A stretch of 64,000 nt of DNA. Source: Propionibacteriaceae bacterium AM104-82 (GTDB lineage: Bacteria; Actinomycetota; Actinomycetes; Propionibacteriales; Propionibacteriaceae). Shown in pieces: positions 35,192 through 43,494 of the stretch. Position 1 is the stretch's first letter; each line of letters starts with the position of its first letter. The stretch is from NCBI GenBank assembly GCA_027658995.1, contig JAQDQK010000008.1, forward strand, positions 76,640-140,639, in the 5' to 3' direction. The notes below the pieces were generated by a model. That model worked only from the letters and a program-made list of their open reading frames with translations. It had not been told where the DNA came from and ran no database searches. The position numbers and the translations under genes are program-made.

Positions 35192-35758
35192 TCAGGTGGC
35201 GCCGATGTGCCGTGCCACCGCCTCCGGCAGCGGATAGGGGCGTTCGACGGGCAGCGGTGCTCTCCCCGAACGGATGCCAGGCAGCGACCCGGTGATGTCG
35301 GCGAGGCCGACGATCCACTCGTCGACGTAGCGACGCACCGCCGGCCCCGTGAGGCCGATCTGGAGCGACCGGTGGGGCAGCGGCGCCCCGTTCGTGGTGC
35401 GTTCCGGATCCCACTGGATCCGCACCGGCGAGGCCGCCAACTCGGCCCGCCACGCCTCCTGGGACTCGTGGTGCGCCGGGTCGAACGCGCTCAGACAGGC
35501 CTGCGCGAGGGCCTCCTCGAATCCCGCGCGACGGATCCGGATGGCCAACACCCTCTCCTGCCCCGACTTCTGCGCCCAACCGCAGCGGTACATCATCCAC
35601 AGGAACGACGGCTTGATCCACGTCATCCTGTCCATCGAGAACGGCGCGACGAACGTGCCCGCCTCGACGGCGCGCGCGGCGATCTCCGGCGGGTAGGCCT
35701 GGTAGACGGTGATCGTGTCCTCGTCGTAGTCCGCTCGAACCTGCCGGGTGGGCGTCAT
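35192..35758 (-). CDS. DUF4291-family protein
   Basis: This 188-residue protein has the DUF4291 order: YQAYPPEIAARAVEAGTF, FSMDRMTWIKPSFLWMMYRC, GWAQKSGQERVLAIRIRR, a histidine-rich mid-part (DPAHHESQEAW) and PVERPYPLP at the end. The family is common in actinobacteria and without an established function. The ATG at 35758 is chosen because GAGGAA lies upstream at good spacing. The gene upstream (35761-36825) ends two bases before and shares the C-terminal domain, so the two are an operon of paralogues. Confidence 0.85.
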   Translation of the reverse strand: MTPTRQVRADYDEDTITVYQAYPPEIAARAVEAGTFVAPFSMDRMTWIKPSFLWMMYRCGWAQKSGQERVLAIRIRRAGFEEALAQACLSAFDPAHHESQEAWRAELAASPVRIQWDPERTTNGAPLPHRSLQIGLTGPAVRRYVDEWIVGLADITGSLPGIRSGRAPLPVERPYPLPEAVARHIGAT

Positions 35759-35760
35759 CG

Positions 35761-36825
35761 TCAATTCCTCTCTCGGCGCTCGGCCTCATACCGCCGGATC
35801 CAGAGGTCGTAGTTGGGCCTCGGGTACAGCCGCTCGACCGGCCAGTGGTCCTCGCTCCTGTTGACGCTGCGCAGCCTCCGCGTCATGTCGTCGATGTCGA
35901 GCACCCGCGCGGCCAACCAGGGCGCCAGCGAGTCGGGCACCGAGATCCGCAGGGTTCGCCACGGCATCGGCACGCCTGCGCCGTCCCGGTCGCTCGGCCA
36001 ACTCTCCAGGGACGTTCGCTCGTCGGGGTTCAGCGCCGACCAGGGCGTGTTGAAGAGGGCGAGGCTGCGCATGTTCGAGCGGAGTTCGTCGAAGGTGGCG
36101 CGCGAGATCGTCAACCGCAGCACGCGGTCGTAGCCCGGCTTTCTCCCCCACCACGAGGAGTTCATGGTCTCGAGGAAGGACGTGCGTAGCTCGCGGCCGC
36201 GCCTGTCGACCCCCGCAAGGTCCCCGGCAAGCGCCCGGCGCGCGCCGTCCTCGTCGTCGACGGTGTAGAGCGAGACGTGTCTGTCGTCGTAGCTGACCCG
36301 CACGGCCGCGAAGTCGTCGTCGATCTGGCTGCACCCGACAAAGACCAGCGGATCGTCCGAGAGCCGCAACCGGTCAAGCGCCGCCCGCGAGGCGGTCGTG
36401 TCCATCGGGCTGAGGACGTGCGCGACGCGCTGCCCCAGCCCCTCGTTCCCTGGGGACTGGATGCGCCCCGCGGCGCGGTAAAGCAGATCGACGGCACGCG
36501 GGTGGCGGTCGTCGCGATAGCTGTCGACGATCGGCTCGTGCAGGCCGTGCCACGCCTCACGGATGAGGAGTTCCTTCTCGTCCTGCGTCAGGAACGCCTC
36601 GGGAGTCAGGTCGAAGGCGATCAGTTGGGCGGCGGCTGCGAGGCGTGCGTCCCGGGATTCGATCGCCGACGCCACCACCTCGCGCATGATCGTGGCGCCG
36701 TCGGCCCCCGGAAAGCGCTCGAACACCTCCTCGATCGGCAGGCCCTCCGGTTCGGGCGTTCCGACGGGGCGGATGTGGCCGAAGACGAACTCGACGATCA
36801 CGTCACGCTGCTCCTGGGTCAGCAT
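35761..36825 (-). CDS. Hypothetical protein with a divergent DUF4291-like C-terminal half
   Basis: This 354-residue protein is not a known full-length family. Residues 1-150 are helical and Glu/Ala/Arg-rich, perhaps a repeat or scaffold domain. Residues about 200-350 line up with the neighbouring DUF4291 protein: FLETMNSSWWGRKPGYDRVLRLTI against FLWMMYRCGWAQKSGQERVLAIRI, then PMPWRTLRISVPD against PLPHRSLQIGLTG, and PVERLYPRP against PVERPYPLP. It therefore looks like a longer paralogue of the next gene. No signal peptide or membrane segment. Function unknown. Confidence 0.72.
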   Translation of the reverse strand: MLTQEQRDVIVEFVFGHIRPVGTPEPEGLPIEEVFERFPGADGATIMREVVASAIESRDARLAAAAQLIAFDLTPEAFLTQDEKELLIREAWHGLHEPIVDSYRDDRHPRAVDLLYRAAGRIQSPGNEGLGQRVAHVLSPMDTTASRAALDRLRLSDDPLVFVGCSQIDDDFAAVRVSYDDRHVSLYTVDDEDGARRALAGDLAGVDRRGRELRTSFLETMNSSWWGRKPGYDRVLRLTISRATFDELRSNMRSLALFNTPWSALNPDERTSLESWPSDRDGAGVPMPWRTLRISVPDSLAPWLAARVLDIDDMTRRLRSVNRSEDHWPVERLYPRPNYDLWIRRYEAERRERN

Positions 36826-37032
36826 TGCGGCTGCCGCTGGGTTCTCGTCATGGCGTCAACGGTATCCACCTGGACCAGCAGAGGAGGCGTTCACAACGGG
36901 TTCCGCCGAGGGCGCGGTGCGCGCCTGGCGTTGCGCGTTCCGTGCTCGACGCCTCCCGGGCCACGTTTGCCCGATCACACCAGCGTCGACCCTCGACCGC
37001 CGCTCAGGGGCAACCCGACCCCGGGACGCGCG

Positions 37033-37060
37033 AAGGGCGCCGGCCGAAGCCGACGCCCTT
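37033..37060 (-). terminator. Probable terminator hairpin of the glpF-glpK operon
   Basis: On the minus strand AAGGGCGTCGGC, a TTCG tetraloop and GCCGGCGCCCTT form a 12-pair stem with one G-T pair. It begins 18 bases after the glpK stop. There is no T tract, as is common for actinobacterial terminators. The rest of the 253-base gap 36826-37078 shows no gene. Confidence 0.65.
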
Positions 37061-37078
37061 GCGGTATGGGAACGCGTA

Positions 37079-38599
37079 TCACTCGATGACGTCGTCGTCC
37101 ATCCAGTCGAAGGTCCGGGTGACGGCCTTCTTCCAGTTGCGGAACAGACGATCGGCCTCGCCACGGTCCATCTCGGGGACCCAGCGCTTCGACTCGGCCC
37201 AGTTGTCGATGACGTCCTGCTCACCCTCCCAGTAGCCGACGGCGATGCCAGCGGCGTAGGCGGCGCCAAGCGCGGTGGTCTCAGCGACGACGGGGCGAAC
37301 CACCGCGACGTTGAGCTCATCGGCCTGGAACTGCATGAGGGTGTCGTTGGCGGTCATGCCGCCGTCGACCTTGAGCTCGGCCAGCTTCACGCCCGAGTCG
37401 GCCTCCATGGCCTCAAGCACCTCGCGGGTCTGGTAGGCGGTGGCCTCCAGGACGGCGCGGGCGATGTGGCCGCGGTTGACGTAGCGGGTCAGGCCGACGA
37501 GCGCGCCGCGGGCGTCCGCACGCCAGTACGGGGCGAAGAGGCCGGAGAACGCGGGCACGAAGTACGCGCCGCCGTTGTCCTCGACCGTCGCGGCGAGCTG
37601 CTCGACCTCGGGAGCCGAGTCGAACATCTTCATGTTGTCGCGCAGCCACTGGACGAGCGAACCGGTGACGGCGATCGAGCCCTCAAGGGCGTAGACGGCC
37701 GGCTTGTCGCCGATCTTGTAGCAGACGGTGGTGAGCAGGCCGTTCTTCGAGGGAACGATGTCCTCGCCCGTGTTCATCAGCATGAAGTTGCCGGTGCCGT
37801 AGGTGTTCTTCGCCATGCCGGACTCGAAGCAGGCCTGGCCGAAGGTCGCGGCCTGCTGGTCGCCCAGGATGCCTGCGATCGGGACGTCGGGCAGCATGCC
37901 CTGCTGACGGCCGACGCCGTAGACCTCTGCGGAGCTCTTGATCTCGGGAAGCATCGACATGGGGATGGTCATGTCGGCGGCGATCTCGGGATCCCAGTCG
38001 AGGGTCTTCAGGTCCATGAGCATGGTGCGCGAGGCGTTGGTCACGTCGGTGACGTGGATGCCGCCGTCGGTGCCACCGGTCATGTTCCACAGCACCCAGG
38101 TGTCCATGGTGCCCATGACGAGATCGCCTGCGTCGGCCTTGGCGCGTGCGCCCTCGACGTTGTCGAGGATCCACTTGACCTTGGGGCCACAGAAGTAGGT
38201 CGCCAGCGGAAGGCCGACGCGCTCCTTGTAGCGGTCCTGGCCGATCTCGCCGCCGAGTTCCTCGACGATCTTGCCGGTGCGGGTGTCCTGCCAGACGATG
38301 GCGTTGTAGACGGGCTCACCGGTGTTCTTGTCCCACACGACGGTGGTCTCGCGCTGGTTGGTGATGCCGACCGCTGCGATGTCGTTGTGGTTCAGCGAGA
38401 CCTTTGCGAGGGCGTCGGCGACGACAGCGCGGACGTTGTCCCAGATCTCCTTGGGGTTGTGCTCGACCCAACCGGCGCGCGGGAAGATCTGCTCATGCTC
38501 CTTCTGACCGGTGGCGACGATGGTGCCCTTGTGGTCGAAGATGATGGCGCGAGAGCTCGTCGTGCCCTGGTCAATTGCGAGTACGTACTTGTCAGACAT
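37079..38599 (-). CDS. glpK: Glycerol kinase
   Basis: This 506-residue cytoplasmic enzyme phosphorylates glycerol to glycerol 3-phosphate with ATP. It shows the FGGY-family phosphate loop [10 protein letters not shown] (10-19), the GlpK-specific [17 protein letters not shown], and [13 protein letters not shown] in the middle; the later [12 protein letters not shown] is the FGGY signature. It is complete and of normal length. It follows the glycerol facilitator gene by 42 bases on the same strand, so uptake and trapping are co-expressed. No glpD lies nearby. Confidence 0.98.
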   Translation of the reverse strand: MSDKYVLAIDQGTTSSRAIIFDHKGTIVATGQKEHEQIFPRAGWVEHNPKEIWDNVRAVVADALAKVSLNHNDIAAVGITNQRETTVVWDKNTGEPVYNAIVWQDTRTGKIVEELGGEIGQDRYKERVGLPLATYFCGPKVKWILDNVEGARAKADAGDLVMGTMDTWVLWNMTGGTDGGIHVTDVTNASRTMLMDLKTLDWDPEIAADMTIPMSMLPEIKSSAEVYGVGRQQGMLPDVPIAGILGDQQAATFGQACFESGMAKNTYGTGNFMLMNTGEDIVPSKNGLLTTVCYKIGDKPAVYALEGSIAVTGSLVQWLRDNMKMFDSAPEVEQLAATVEDNGGAYFVPAFSGLFAPYWRADARGALVGLTRYVNRGHIARAVLEATAYQTREVLEAMEADSGVKLAELKVDGGMTANDTLMQFQADELNVAVVRPVVAETTALGAAYAAGIAVGYWEGEQDVIDNWAESKRWVPEMDRGEADRLFRNWKKAVTRTFDWMDDDVIE

Positions 38600-38641
38600 G
38601 TACTAACACTTCCTTGTGTGTGTTGTGTTTGAGTGAGCTGA

Positions 38642-39406
38642 TCAGGCCGGCAGCAGGACGCCGGAGAGGAGGCCCGCGATGACGCCACCGAGGATCGGGC
38701 CGACAACGGGAACCCAGGAGTAGCCCCAGTCCGAGCCACCCTTGCCCTTGATCGGCAGGATGAAGTGCGCGATGCGGGGGCCGAGGTCACGGGCGGGGTT
38801 GATGGCGTAGCCGGTGGGACCACCGAGGCTGGCGCCGATACCGACGATCAGCAGCGCAACGCCGAGGGCGCCGAGCCAGCCGAGGCCAGCGGGGGTGCCG
38901 ACCTCCTTGTCGCCCCAGTGACCGGCGGCGAGCACGACGAAGACCAGCACGAAGGTGGCGATGATCTCAGTGACGAGGTTCCACGCGTAGCTGCGGATGG
39001 CAGGGGCGGTCGCGAACACGCCGAGCTTGGTGGCCTGGTCGGGCTCCGCGTCGAAGTGGTCCTTGTAGGCCAGCCAGCAGAGGGTCGCACCGATGATGGC
39101 GCCGAGCATCTGAGCCAGGATGTAGATCGCGATGGAGGCGACGCCGACGGCGATGCCAGGCACGAACTCCTTGGCGCCGGACGACGCGATACCGAGCGTC
39201 ACGGCCGGGTTCAGGTGGCCACCCGACTTGTAGGAGACGAGGACACCAGCGAAGACCGCGAGACCCCAGCCCCAGTTGACGAAGAGGAAGCCGGTGCCGT
39301 TGCCCTTGGTCTTGGCGAGGGCCGTGTTGGCGACGACGCCACAGCCCAACAGGATGAGCATGGCCGTACCGACCGTCTCAGAAAGGAAGATGACTCCCAA
39401 CGACAT
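38642..39406 (-). CDS. glpF: Glycerol uptake facilitator (aquaglyceroporin)
   Basis: This 254-residue MIP-family channel has six helices and both NPA half-helix motifs: SGGHLNPAVTLG and GYAINPARDLGPR. The Asp directly after the second NPAR is the marker of glycerol-conducting aquaglyceroporins. It lets glycerol diffuse into the cell for GlpK. It is the promoter-proximal gene of glpFK. Upstream lie phased TGCACG repeats that may be an operator. Confidence 0.96.
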   Translation of the reverse strand: MSLGVIFLSETVGTAMLILLGCGVVANTALAKTKGNGTGFLFVNWGWGLAVFAGVLVSYKSGGHLNPAVTLGIASSGAKEFVPGIAVGVASIAIYILAQMLGAIIGATLCWLAYKDHFDAEPDQATKLGVFATAPAIRSYAWNLVTEIIATFVLVFVVLAAGHWGDKEVGTPAGLGWLGALGVALLIVGIGASLGGPTGYAINPARDLGPRIAHFILPIKGKGGSDWGYSWVPVVGPILGGVIAGLLSGVLLPA

Positions 39407-39507
39407 AGTTGAAGCTCCGTTCCTGACAGCAATGTCAGCTTGGCGTCACTGCTGACGCGCACTTTGCGGACGACAAAGGTGTCGACCTCGGTCTAGCGAA
39501 CCGTGAC

Positions 39508-39546
39508 AATGCACGTCGTTGCAAGTGCTGTGCACGTCTGTGCACG
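39508..39546. promoter_or_regulatory. Helically phased TGCACG direct repeats upstream of glpF
   Basis: TGCACG occurs at 39510, 39531 and 39541, that is with spacings of 21 and 10 bases, so all three face the same side of the helix; the latter two extend to CTGTGCACG. GTTGCAAG lies between the first and second. The site is about 100-140 bases before the glpF start on the minus strand. A glycerol or catabolite regulator is plausible, but the protein cannot be named. Confidence 0.4.
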
Positions 39547-39950
39547 CGGGTGAGCGGGCGGTGCACTGGTTCCTGTGAACGTTAACTAGGCCCATGATTC
39601 TTGGTTAAAACGACGACTGCAGACGATACGCGCCGCTCCAAGTGGGCCCGCAGTTCGCGTCGGCACCGGGGGCGGGCGTCAATGCCACCCTTTCGGCCCG
39701 ACTTTTGCCGGGCGCCATCCGGCGGGAGCGCGCTCCCCCGGGTCGAGCGGGACGGGAGGCAGCGGACCGGGACGAGGCTCAGCTTCCGCCCACCCACTCG
39801 GCAGCGCACGCGCCCGGAGGCGGCCGACGGGTCTGGCGTTGAGCAGTAGTGCGTGTTCGTTCCCGATCGCGCCAGGTTTGCACGGTCGAAAAGCAAACGA
39901 GTTACGGATGCTGCTCAAGCCCACAGCCCGAGCCGGGCAGGGGCGTCGGT
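39547..39950. other. Intergenic region between type VII-like cassette and glpF, no gene seen
   Basis: This 400-base stretch shows no supported gene. An A+T-rich patch (GTGAACGTTAAC, 39576-39587, and TTGGTTAAAACG, 39601-39612) may hold a promoter. A GCCCG/CGGGC hairpin at 39926-39938 lies just beyond the stop of 39951-40829 and could end that transcript. TTGAGCAG at 39839 and CTGCTCAA at 39911 are an 8-base inverted repeat 64 bases apart, of unknown meaning. Confidence 0.45.
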
Positions 39951-40829
39951 TCACCTCGCGGTGGCCGAGCCGTGGGCGCCGCCGACCCGGTTGGTGTCGC
40001 CGGGGACGACGGAGGCCATAGCGCCGCCGGTGGGCCACTGCTGCGGGCGGAGGATCGCGGGCGAGTGCAGCGTGCTGGAGATCTGGTCGGCCAACTCGCC
40101 GCTGCTTCCCTCCACCGACCCCCCGGCCGCGGCCGCGTTGATCCGCCTGAGTGTGGTGCGCAGGATGGTGACCGCCTGCGCGGTGCGGCCGCCGAGCCGG
40201 TCGGGCGCCGCCCGGTCGATCTTGAGGCGGGCGCCGACGAGGATCTCGGCGCACTCCTGGAAGATGGCACGGTTGAGGCCCGCCATCAGGCGCAGCGCGT
40301 CCGAGACGCCGTCGGCGATGCCGGCCAACTCGACCGAGGCGTTGCGCTGCACCTTCGACGCGTCGTGGTAGCCGGCCGCCGCGGTGCCCTGCCAGCCCTC
40401 GGGCTTGGCGATCGCGTCGATCTGCTCCGAGAAGGCGGCGACCCGCTGAGCGGTGAGCAGCCACTGGTCGGCGTCGGCCTCGAGCGCGTCGGGGATGTGC
40501 GCGGCCTTGGTGCCGATCCGGGCGACCGCCGCGGTGAGCGCCGCGACCGCCTGGTCGCACGAGACGTCCAGGTCGACGATCTCGATCCGGGCGCGCCCCC
40601 TGAGCATGTCGATCATGGGCGCAGGGATCAGCGCGCTGAAAGCGTGCAGGATGCCGTCGATCTGGTTCGCGTCGCGCGTCTTGGCGCGCTCGACGGCGGC
40701 CAGCAGTGCGTCGAGCTTGCGTCGCACGTGATCGAACGACGTGGTCGCGTCGAGTTCGAGGTCCTTGCGGTCCGCGTAGTCGCGGATCGTGGTGACGAGC
40801 TTTGCCGCCCCGCTGCCGCTGTCGATCAC
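39951..40829 (-). CDS. Cassette 1, protein C: helical protein with W-x-G motif (type VII-like)
   Basis: This 292-residue protein is predicted mostly helical. In the middle it has PEGWQGTAAAGYHDASKVQ, a W-x-G turn between two helices as in WXG100/ESX substrates. It aligns in this part with the product of 42710-43492 (GEGWTGAASVSYGGF), so the two are paralogues. The N-terminal half is a coiled helical arm and the C-terminus is Gly/Ser/Thr-rich. GTG start at 40829 with GGGAGGC upstream, overlapping the stop of the preceding gene (GTGA). It is probably a secreted or partner protein of a type VII pathway; no signal peptide. The last gene of the series. Confidence 0.65.
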   Translation of the reverse strand: MIDSGSGAAKLVTTIRDYADRKDLELDATTSFDHVRRKLDALLAAVERAKTRDANQIDGILHAFSALIPAPMIDMLRGRARIEIVDLDVSCDQAVAALTAAVARIGTKAAHIPDALEADADQWLLTAQRVAAFSEQIDAIAKPEGWQGTAAAGYHDASKVQRNASVELAGIADGVSDALRLMAGLNRAIFQECAEILVGARLKIDRAAPDRLGGRTAQAVTILRTTLRRINAAAAGGSVEGSSGELADQISSTLHSPAILRPQQWPTGGAMASVVPGDTNRVGGAHGSATAR

Positions 40830-41938
40830 AGTGCCTCCCTCACGATGCCTTCGCCGGCCGACTCGGCCTCGGTGTAGTTGGCCGCGACCGCCATCAGGCG
40901 CTCGCCGATGGCGGTGAACTCGGCGCCCGCGCCGCCTGACCACCCGGTGCCCGCGCCGGAGAGTTCGGACAGGCCGAGGTCGGGGACGAGCCCGAAGCTG
41001 GTGGGGGTCGGCGACGCCGTTGCCGCCTGCGCCTCGGTGCTGAGGTCGAACCACTTCTTGGCCGCGGTGCGCAGCGCATCGGGCGTGACGGCGACCTCGC
41101 GGCCACCGCCGTCCCCGCCACCTCCGCTCCCGTCGTCACCAGGCCCGCCAGGTTCCCCGGGGCCGTCGGAGCCGGGCGGATCTTCCGGCCCGCCGGTGCC
41201 GCTCGGGTCGCCCGGGTCGGTGTCGTTCGGGTCGGGGATGCCGTCGGGGTCGGGCGCATTCGGGTCGCCCCCGGTGCCCGGCCGGCCGCCGGTGATCTCG
41301 TCCCAGTCGGAGACGCCGTCGCCGTCGGAGTCACGGTCCCGCAGTTCCTGCTCGGTCGGCTGGCCCGACACGCCGCCAGGGGGTTGCCCACCGGGGCCCC
41401 CGGTCGACGGCGCCTGGCCTGTCGCGCCCGGGCCGCTGGGGGCACCTGCCGCGCTCGGCCCTGCCGACGCGCCGCCTGGCATCCCACCCGGCATCGCGGA
41501 TGCGCCTCCACCGCCTGGGCTGCCTCCCCCGGGCATCCCGCCCCCTGCCGGCAGGCCGCCGGTCGGGATGCCTGCGCTCGCGGCACCCGGGGCGGAGGTC
41601 GCGGTCGGCGCCGCGCCCATCGGGAGCGGCCCACCTCCCGAGGCGGCCGACGGGACCGGCGGCGCGGCGGGGCCTGCCCCGGCGCTGCTCAACCCTCCGC
41701 CTCCGCCGGACGCACCCGCGCCAGCGCCGCCCTGGCCCGCGCCGCCCATCATCATGGGCGGCATCATGCCTCCGGCTCCGGCGCCCGCGCCCTTGCCGCC
41801 CGCGGCGGCCGGGTTGATCATCCCTTCGCGGAGCGAGGCGTCATCGACCTCGTCGTCACTGTCGGCGCTGATGCCCGCGAAGCGGCTCTCCGCTGCGCGT
41901 CGTTCCAGGGTGGCCCAGGCGTCGTCTGCGTCGGTCAT
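40826..41938 (-). CDS. Cassette 1, protein B: EspC-like protein with DxDGDG repeats
   Basis: This 370-residue protein begins TDADDAWATLERRAAESRFAG and then INPAAAGGKG and GGMMPPMMMGG, almost the same as in the product of 43495-44784. A long Gly/Pro/Ala/Ser-rich region follows. Near 200-225 is RDSDGDGVSDWDE, then DPDGIPDPNDTDP, like the calcium-binding repeats of thrombospondin type 3. The C-terminal 90 residues (VTPDALRTAAKKWFDLSTEA ... GTGWSGGAGAEFTAIGERL) resemble EspC/DUF2580 type VII substrates and contain W-S-G. Start and stop overlap the flanking genes by four bases. Probably a type VII secreted surface protein. Confidence 0.7.
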   Translation of the reverse strand: MTDADDAWATLERRAAESRFAGISADSDDEVDDASLREGMINPAAAGGKGAGAGAGGMMPPMMMGGAGQGGAGAGASGGGGGLSSAGAGPAAPPVPSAASGGGPLPMGAAPTATSAPGAASAGIPTGGLPAGGGMPGGGSPGGGGASAMPGGMPGGASAGPSAAGAPSGPGATGQAPSTGGPGGQPPGGVSGQPTEQELRDRDSDGDGVSDWDEITGGRPGTGGDPNAPDPDGIPDPNDTDPGDPSGTGGPEDPPGSDGPGEPGGPGDDGSGGGGDGGGREVAVTPDALRTAAKKWFDLSTEAQAATASPTPTSFGLVPDLGLSELSGAGTGWSGGAGAEFTAIGERLMAVAANYTEAESAGEGIVREAL

Positions 41939-42642
41939 CGTCGGCTCCTTCGCGGGTTGAGCATCGCCCGGTATGCCGCCATCAGGAGGCGGCGTTCCTC
42001 GAGCAGGTCATCGAGTTCCGGGTGGGCGGCCCCGGTGTCGCCGTGCCTGGCGTAGGCGTCCTGGGCGGCGGCGAGCACGGCAGAGCCGATCGCGCCGACC
42101 TGCACCTCGTCGAGCCAGTCCTCCTCGAAGTGGACGTCGCAGGCCCTTCCCCGGGCGTCGAGGACGACGCTCACGCCCGGTGCTGATCCGACGGTCGGCG
42201 GCGCGGGTTCGGCGCGTCCGGGAGACGAGTTGTCGACGGCCTCGTCGATGCGCCGCTCCAACTGGGCGAACAGTTCGCCGAACGCCGCGAGCGAGGCCTT
42301 GGACAGGCGGGGCAACTGCTCGAAGGCGGCATCGTCGTCGGCCACCCCGCCCTCGTCGTCTTCGACGGGTGCGGTGGACTCGGCGGGGACGGAGGCGAGG
42401 GAGAACGACGCCTCGGCGAACGCCTGGCGGAAGTGGTTCTCGAGGGTGTCCTCGCCCATCACCCGGCGGAACCAGACGGGGCTGACCCGCACCTTGGTGA
42501 GCCGGTTGTCCTCGACCCAGACCCGGACGATCCGATCGGGATCGGCGAACCCTCCGACGTCAGGGTCGGCGGCCTCGTCCGGGGCGTCGCCGAAATCGGG
42601 CGGCGCAAGCGGATCGAAGTCGTCGTCGAATCCGATGGTCAT
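41935..42642 (-). CDS. Cassette 1, protein A: YbaB-like two-block protein
   Basis: This 235-residue protein is acidic at the N-terminus and has two similar strand-strand-helix blocks: IVRVWVEDNRLTKVRVSPVW (about 38-57) and VSVVLDARGRACDVHFEEDW (about 156-175), each followed by a helix. The second resembles YbaB/EbfC proteins found at actinobacterial type VII satellite loci. It is paralogous to the product of 44787-45620 (RVWLDDAGRLIRVRVSPVWF; HSVAFEEKWLDEAQVGSI). It may be a chaperone or regulator of the neighbouring substrate. It is separated from cassette 2 by a 67-base gap that includes GTTTGCTTAACTT, possibly a promoter. Confidence 0.68.
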   Translation of the reverse strand: MTIGFDDDFDPLAPPDFGDAPDEAADPDVGGFADPDRIVRVWVEDNRLTKVRVSPVWFRRVMGEDTLENHFRQAFAEASFSLASVPAESTAPVEDDEGGVADDDAAFEQLPRLSKASLAAFGELFAQLERRIDEAVDNSSPGRAEPAPPTVGSAPGVSVVLDARGRACDVHFEEDWLDEVQVGAIGSAVLAAAQDAYARHGDTGAAHPELDDLLEERRLLMAAYRAMLNPRRSRR

Positions 42643-42709
42643 GGCTCACACCCCTCTGCCTCGGGCCCACCAAGTTAAGCAAACGGCGGGGTCACGCCCG
42701 GATTGCCCG

Positions 42710-43492
42710 TCAGGGCATCGAGGCCTGGAGGTCGGCGAGCGCGGTGTTGGCCGCGTTGTTCAGGCTGTCGGCCTGCCCCTGCGTCAGTTCGCCGCCGGTC
42801 GCCGCGTTCAGGTGGACGTTGATCTCCTTCAGGTGGCCCGAGACCGAAAGGGTCCGGTAGAAGGTGCCGTAGGCCGGTGGGTGCTGCATGAGGGAGAGCT
42901 TGGCGCGCGCGATCGACTCGCATACCTTCTCCGCGGCCAGTTGGTTCGCCGCGCCGACCTTCACCAGCGCCGCCGGCAGGTCGCCCGCGGCGCCGTTCAT
43001 AATCCCCGCCGCCTGCCCTCGAGCACCCGCGAAGCCCCCGTAGCTGACCGAGGCGGCGCCGGTCCAGCCCTCGCCGGTCTGGAGCGAGTTGACCTGTTTG
43101 TCGAGGGCGCTCAGGGCGATCACGGTGTTTCCCCACCGCATCACGTCGGTCCTCAGCGCGCTGATCGCGGCCTGGAGGAGCGCCTGGAACTTGTCCAACT
43201 CGGTGCGCTGCTGACTGAGGCTCTGCAGGTTCGCCTCGTGGACGGCGCGGCAGGCCGCCTCCGCGGCGGCGGCCGCCATACTCGCCCCAGGCATGAGTGT
43301 TGTCACCCCGGTCAGCACCTTGAACTCGGCGAGGTCGAGGTTCCAGGCCGACTGGACAGCGTCGTTGAGTCGGTAGTGCTCCGCGACCACCTGGAGTTCC
43401 TGGGCTTCCGCAGTGTCGCGGGCGCGCTGGGCGGCCTCGACCGCCGCCTTCACGCGGCGCAGCAACTCCTGCAGGATCGTGTACAGGTCCAT
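42710..43492 (-). CDS. Cassette 2, protein C: helical protein with W-x-G motif
   Basis: This 260-residue protein is all helical, with coiled-coil-like stretches (VKAAVEAAQRARDTAEAQEL) and a central GEGWTGAASVSYGGFAGARG, a W-x-G turn. It is the counterpart of 39951-40829. A short hydrophobic stretch LTGVTTLMPGASMAAAAAEA near 60-80 could be a partly buried helix. The ATG at 43492 lies two bases after the stop of the preceding gene, and GGAGG in that gene's last codons serves as ribosome binding site, so translation is coupled. No enzyme motif is visible. Confidence 0.65.
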   Translation of the reverse strand: MDLYTILQELLRRVKAAVEAAQRARDTAEAQELQVVAEHYRLNDAVQSAWNLDLAEFKVLTGVTTLMPGASMAAAAAEAACRAVHEANLQSLSQQRTELDKFQALLQAAISALRTDVMRWGNTVIALSALDKQVNSLQTGEGWTGAASVSYGGFAGARGQAAGIMNGAAGDLPAALVKVGAANQLAAEKVCESIARAKLSLMQHPPAYGTFYRTLSVSGHLKEINVHLNAATGGELTQGQADSLNNAANTALADLQASMP

Positions 43493-43494
43493 CG

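Noticed and set aside
39582..39896. Small gene in the gap before glpF
   Set aside because: The frame is Arg/Ser/Pro-rich, has no ribosome binding site and resembles shadow frames.
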